Assembly: GCA_020248665.1 (NCBI GenBank)
Contig: JADCHE010000040.1
Span: 1-55,509 of the forward strand
Source: Burkholderiales bacterium
Lineage (GTDB): Bacteria; Pseudomonadota; Gammaproteobacteria; Burkholderiales; Burkholderiaceae_E
Length of the DNA: 55,509 nt
Direction of reading: 5' to 3'
The translations under genes and the position numbers were made by a program. Of the stretch, positions 52,180-55,509 are shown in pieces (position 1 is the stretch's first letter; each line of letters begins with the position of its first letter). A model generated the notes under the pieces. The model saw only the letters and a list, made by a program, of their open reading frames with translations. It did not search any database and was not told the DNA's origin.

Positions 52180-54159
52180 TCAGCGCACCGCCTGGGGCAG
52201 GCGGAAGACCGCGACCGTTCCGACGAGCGCCGTCGCCTGGTCCTTGAGCTGCCCGGCCGCCGCGGCGGTCTGCTCGACGAGCGCGGCGTTCTGCTGCGCA
52301 CCGCGGTCGAGCTCCTGGATCGCCTGCCCGACCTGCGAGACCCCGCCGTCCTGCTGCGAGGCGGCGTCGGCGATCGCGGTGCTCAGCGACTCGAGCTCCT
52401 CCGCGTTGCCGACCAGCGCGCGCATCGTGTCGCCGGCGCTGCGCACTACGGTCGCGCCATCGCCGACCTTGCGCACGGTGGTGTCGATCAGCCCGCGGAT
52501 CTCGCGCGCAGCCTCGGCCGAGCGCTGCGACAGCGCGCGCACCTCGGCGGCGACCACCGCGAAGCCGCGGCCGTGCTCGCCGGCGCGCGCCGCCTCGACC
52601 GCCGCGTTCAGCGCGAGGATGTTGGTCTGGAACGCGATGCCGTCGATCACCGACACGATGCTCGCGATCCGCGCCGATGCCCGCTGGATCTCCTCCATCG
52701 TCGTCACGACATCGTCGATGACGTCGCCGCCCCGGCGTGCGACCTCCGCGTTGCCCTTCGCGATCTCCGCGCCCTTGCGCGCGTGGTCGGCCGTGCCGCG
52801 CACGGTCGACGAGATCTGTTCCATCGACGCGGCCGACTCCTCGAGCGCGGCCGCGGTCTGCTCGGTGCGGCCCGACAGGTCGAGCGCGCCGACGGAGATC
52901 TGCGTGCTCGCCCCGACGATCGCGTCGGCGCCGGCGCGCACCTCGGTGACGATGCGGCGCAGCGCGTCCTGGGTCCTCGCGAGGGTCGTCATCAGCTGCG
53001 CCGCCTCGTCGCGGCCCCACGGATGCGGCGAGCGCGTCAGGTCGCCGCGCGCCATCGCATCGATATGCGCGCCGACCTCGCGCAGCCCGCCGCGCGTGAC
53101 CAGGAAGAACGCGCGGAACAGGTAGCCGGCGAGCAGCAGCGCGACGATCACCAGCACCGCGGTGCGGTTGCGCTCGCCCTCGAAGCCGCCGATGCGCACC
53201 GCGATCGCCGTGTCGAGCGCGCCGAGCTGCGCGCGCTGCGCGACCCGCAGCGCGGCGACCGCGTCGCGGACCTCCCGGGCGAGCCGTGCCGCGTCGCGGC
53301 TCGCCGCGCCCTCGGCCTCGTCTGCGGCCGACGCCGTCGCGATCGCCTTGCGCGCCGCCTCGGCCGCCGCATCCAGCCGCAGCACGGCCGCGAGGTCCGG
53401 CCGCGGCACCAGCACCTTGGCGATCGCGCGCTCGAGCCCGACCAGCTGCGACTCCGCGACGACCGCGAGCCGTTCGATCCGCGCGCGCTGCGGCGGGGTC
53501 GCGCGACCCGTCGCCGCGACCGCGAGCGCGGTGTCGCCGAGCTGCGCGAGCGACTCGACCAGTCCCGGCGTGCGCGAGGTGGCCGCATCCATCATGTAGT
53601 ACGTGTCGACGTCCGGGTCGAGCGTGAGGTTCGAGCCGTCCGAGGCTTGCGAGACCAGCTCGAGCAGCGCCGCGACGTGCGCGCCGTGCGCCGCGAAGCG
53701 CGACTCGACGGGCGCGTCGGCCGCGAGCGTGCCGAGCGACGCACGCGTCGACTGGACGGCCTTCCACTGCGCGTCGGTGCCCAGCGCCGCGCCCTGCCCG
53801 CGCTGCGCCGCCTCGAGCGCCGCGCCCGCCGCCGTCGCGACGCGCTCGCCGCGCATCGCCGCGCCGCGCGCGTCCTGCGCCGCGTCGAGATCGGGCAGCA
53901 GCGCGTCGAGGTACGCGACGCCGACCCGCTCGGCCGCCGAGAACGCGATGCTGCGCTGGTTCGCGTCGAAGAAGCTCCAGCTCAGCACCCCGACCGGGAT
54001 CGCGAATGCCGCGGTGATCATCGCCGACTTCGCGCCGAACCCCAGCTGGCGGAACAGCCGGACACCGGGTGCCCAGATGCCGTGATAGCGGAAGAACGAT
54101 CGCCAGCCGTCCCGGGCAGCTGCGTCGCGGGGGTGCATCGGTCGGGCTGGGTCGCTCAT
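52180..54159 (-). CDS. Methyl-accepting chemotaxis protein
   Basis: 659 residues. TM1 lies at about 40-60, a large helical periplasmic sensor at about 60-330 and TM2 at about 330-350 (TAVLVIVALLLAGYLFRAFF). A HAMP domain follows, then the cytoplasmic signalling hairpin with FQTNILALNAAVEAARAGE and GFAVVAAEVRALSQRS. The sensor has no family I can name. No C-terminal CheR-binding pentapeptide is evident. It would relay a ligand signal to CheA/CheW; no che genes are in the window. Confidence 0.93.
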   Translation of the reverse strand: MSDPARPMHPRDAAARDGWRSFFRYHGIWAPGVRLFRQLGFGAKSAMITAAFAIPVGVLSWSFFDANQRSIAFSAAERVGVAYLDALLPDLDAAQDARGAAMRGERVATAAGAALEAAQRGQGAALGTDAQWKAVQSTRASLGTLAADAPVESRFAAHGAHVAALLELVSQASDGSNLTLDPDVDTYYMMDAATSRTPGLVESLAQLGDTALAVAATGRATPPQRARIERLAVVAESQLVGLERAIAKVLVPRPDLAAVLRLDAAAEAARKAIATASAADEAEGAASRDAARLAREVRDAVAALRVAQRAQLGALDTAIAVRIGGFEGERNRTAVLVIVALLLAGYLFRAFFLVTRGGLREVGAHIDAMARGDLTRSPHPWGRDEAAQLMTTLARTQDALRRIVTEVRAGADAIVGASTQISVGALDLSGRTEQTAAALEESAASMEQISSTVRGTADHARKGAEIAKGNAEVARRGGDVIDDVVTTMEEIQRASARIASIVSVIDGIAFQTNILALNAAVEAARAGEHGRGFAVVAAEVRALSQRSAEAAREIRGLIDTTVRKVGDGATVVRSAGDTMRALVGNAEELESLSTAIADAASQQDGGVSQVGQAIQELDRGAQQNAALVEQTAAAAGQLKDQATALVGTVAVFRLPQAVR

Positions 54160-54350
54160 CGTCGTGTCCACGAGGGTTCGCTCCGTGCGCCGTCCCACCT
54201 CGGGGGACTCGGCGCGCCAACCGGCTCATCCGGCCGGCTCCGGGGAGCCTACGTAAGCGTTTTCCTACGGATCGTCGGAACAGCCCGGCGTGCACGGTGC
54301 AATCCTCCGGACCGCGGGCGGGGCGCGGCGGGCGGGCCGGCGGGACGGGG

Positions 54351-54356
54351 TACAAT
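54351..54356 (+). promoter_or_regulatory. -10 element (TACAAT) of the tRNA-Arg gene
   Basis: TACAAT ends 10 bases before the mature tRNA 5' end, the expected distance for a tRNA promoter. No good -35 is visible in the G/C-rich upstream DNA. Confidence 0.5.
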
Positions 54357-54366
54357 GCGGCCCTCC

Positions 54367-54442
54367 GCGCCCGTAGCTCAGGGGATAGAGTATTGGCCTC
54401 CGAAGCCAAGGGTCGCAGGTTCGATTCCTGCCGGGCGCGCCA
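54367..54442 (+). tRNA. tRNA-Arg (anticodon CCG)
   Basis: 76 bases with encoded CCA. Acceptor arms GCGCCCG (54367-54373) and CGGGCGC (54432-54438) pair fully. The anticodon arm TTGGC/GCCAA encloses CTCCGAA with anticodon CCG at 54400-54402, decoding CGG, and the T-arm is GCAGG-TTCGATT-CCTGC. IS66 debris lies some 280 bases downstream; tRNA genes are frequent integration sites, but no attachment duplication of the 3' end was seen. Confidence 0.97.
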
Positions 54443-54716
54443 GTCTTCGGGCATCTCGGGAGCGACGCGCTCGATCCCGGGAAGGATCGGGGCGCCTCCT
54501 GTCGGGTCTGACCGACCCTGAAATCCCGGAAGCGTCGGCCATGCGACTCCACCGACGGGAGTTGCGGGATGGCGCCCGAGCGCACCGAGGCCGAGGCAGC
54601 CTCTGGCTGCAGCTGCTTCGAAACCAACGTCGACCGCGAAGTTCGCGGACCCGCGCTGCGGTTCAAGGTGTCGGTGTACCCACCGAGGGCCACAGAACAA
54701 GACCGTCGACCGAGTC

Positions 54717-55000
54717 GATGACGCCGATGGCCTGCTCGAGGTCGTGGAACGTGTGCCGAACGCGCGCCCGGCATGCGGCCTCGGTGCTCCGGCCCGTCTC
54801 GTACAGGCGCTCGAATCCCGCGTAGCCGTCGGCCTGCAGCGTCCCGGCCGCCGGCGCGTGATCGCGCAGCGCTCGCACCAGCGGTTCGAGCTGTTTCGCG
54901 CTGGCACCGACCCAGTCGGCCGGCGTCGAGCGCTCCAGCTCGACGCCCTGGCGAGCGCAGATGCCCGCCCGCCGGTACAGCGGCAGGTGATCGGGCAGCG
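54717..55000 (-). pseudogene. IS66-family TnpC transposase remnant
   Basis: DHLPLYRRAGICARQGVELE followed by RSTPADWVGASAKQLEPLVR matches the core of IS66 TnpC, then jumps directly to GTLQADGYAGFERLYETGRS with HTFHDLEQA. The intervening catalytic segment of about 60 residues (LHADDTPVPVL region) is deleted, and both ends of the protein are lost. Not a functional transposase. Downstream bases 54443-54716 show no gene. Confidence 0.75.
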
Positions 55001-55084
55001 GGCGGTGCACGGGCGGCGTCTTCGCCGCGATCTCGCGCCTCATCACCGGCAGCATCCGCGTCTCGCTCTGCGAACGCCGCCCCT

Positions 55085-55231
55085 GGCGCATGTCCACTTG
55101 CACACCCGCTTCGGGTTCGGCCCCAGGTCGATCGACAGCTTCGCCACCGACGCCCGGGGCTGCAGCCATGTCGCCACCAGCTCGTGATCGAGCTTCGCGG
55201 AATACCGCCGCCGGCCCGTCGAGTCGACCTT
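55085..55231 (-). pseudogene. IS66-family TnpA (helix-turn-helix) remnant
   Basis: GRRRYSAKLDHELVATWLQP with ASVAKLSIDLGPNPKRVCKW corresponds to the IS3/IS66 accessory TnpA helix-turn-helix, in the same orientation and order as the TnpC remnant. It is degenerate, and the intervening tnpB is missing, so a once complete IS66 element has collapsed by deletion. Confidence 0.6.
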
Positions 55232-55291
55232 CACCACCTGCGGCACCGCGCGCTCTGACCCCATGGAGTCCACCGATTCCCGCGCGGCCAC

Positions 55292-55509
55292 CCTCGTCTC
55301 GGCCTGCCTCGCTCAGCGCAAGACGGTGCAGACCGGACGGCAGCCGCAGCGGCGCGGCCCGTGCCTGGCTCGGTCTCGTCGCGAGGTTCCAGCAGGCCCC
55401 CCGACCGTCAAGGCGCGCAAATGGACGGCTTTTCCCCCGCTTCTTCGGCTCTGGCTCGCGGCCACACTCCGGCCGAGGCGCAGATCGTGACCGGTGCCGC
55501 CCCCGCGCG
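55292..55509. other. Window end, no supported gene
   Basis: No recognisable protein or RNA is seen. The sequence is somewhat less G+C-rich than the core genes and may be further insertion-sequence debris. No terminal inverted repeat could be matched to the tRNA side. Confidence 0.4.

Noticed and set aside
54241-54275. Left end of an IS66 element (gtaagcg near 54254)
   Set aside because: It resembles an IS66 terminus for only a few bases, would place the tRNA inside the element, and no partner inverted repeat was found.

Overview
The window is about 55.5 kb of very G+C-rich bacterial chromosome. Gene content and order point to a betaproteobacterium of the order Burkholderiales. The evidence is an mnmG-rsmG-parA-parB block followed by a complete atpIBEFHAGDC operon, a linked hemE-priA-rep group, a Bug/TctC-type periplasmic receptor, and many CoA-linked catabolic genes (CaiB/BaiF transferase, AMP-dependent ligase, MmsA).

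Region 1 (288-8776) is a tight co-directional catabolic operon. It encodes a CoxG-crotonase fusion, the medium, small and large subunits of a molybdenum hydroxylase, a lactonase-like metallo-beta-lactamase embedded between the small and large subunits, an SDR lacking its catalytic Tyr/Lys, and an acyl-CoA ligase. Together they suggest activation of an unknown acid to a CoA thioester followed by hydroxylation, redox and hydrolytic steps; the substrate is not readable from sequence. A secreted 5'-nucleotidase-like lipoprotein and a Bug receptor follow.

Region 2 (12001-20433) is an IclR regulator divergent from mmsA, a nitronate monooxygenase, an SMR exporter, a succinate-semialdehyde dehydrogenase, a zinc alcohol dehydrogenase and a GMC flavoprotein. 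It looks like an alcohol/aldehyde oxidation operon with an inverted-repeat operator candidate in the divergent promoter.

Region 3 (20382-34253) is the chromosome-maintenance and energy core. Three parS-like sites flank or precede mnmG, one inside the GMC gene and one overlapping the mnmG promoter. Then come mnmG, rsmG, parA and parB, a divergent HtrA-like pseudoprotease, and the nine-gene ATP synthase operon with a near-consensus sigma-70 promoter.

Region 4 (34254-45220) is accessory and decayed. It holds a brnT-brnA toxin-antitoxin pair, truncated or frameshifted remnants (GST, MBL hydrolase, GNAT acetyltransferase, RibD-C/DHFR-like), small stress or metabolic genes (EthD-like, DUF1272, rhodanese, FtrA regulator, ABM, VOC, PhzF, CaiB) and a Pro/Gly-rich exported protein with a PEP-CTERM-like tail.

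Region 5 (45381-55509) is hemE, a DnaA-box-rich intergenic region that could be an origin of replication, priA, rep, a di-haem c5-type cytochrome, a chemoreceptor, tRNA-Arg(CCG) and IS66-family transposase debris. The combination of parS/ParAB and clustered DnaA boxes suggests the window lies close to the chromosome origin.
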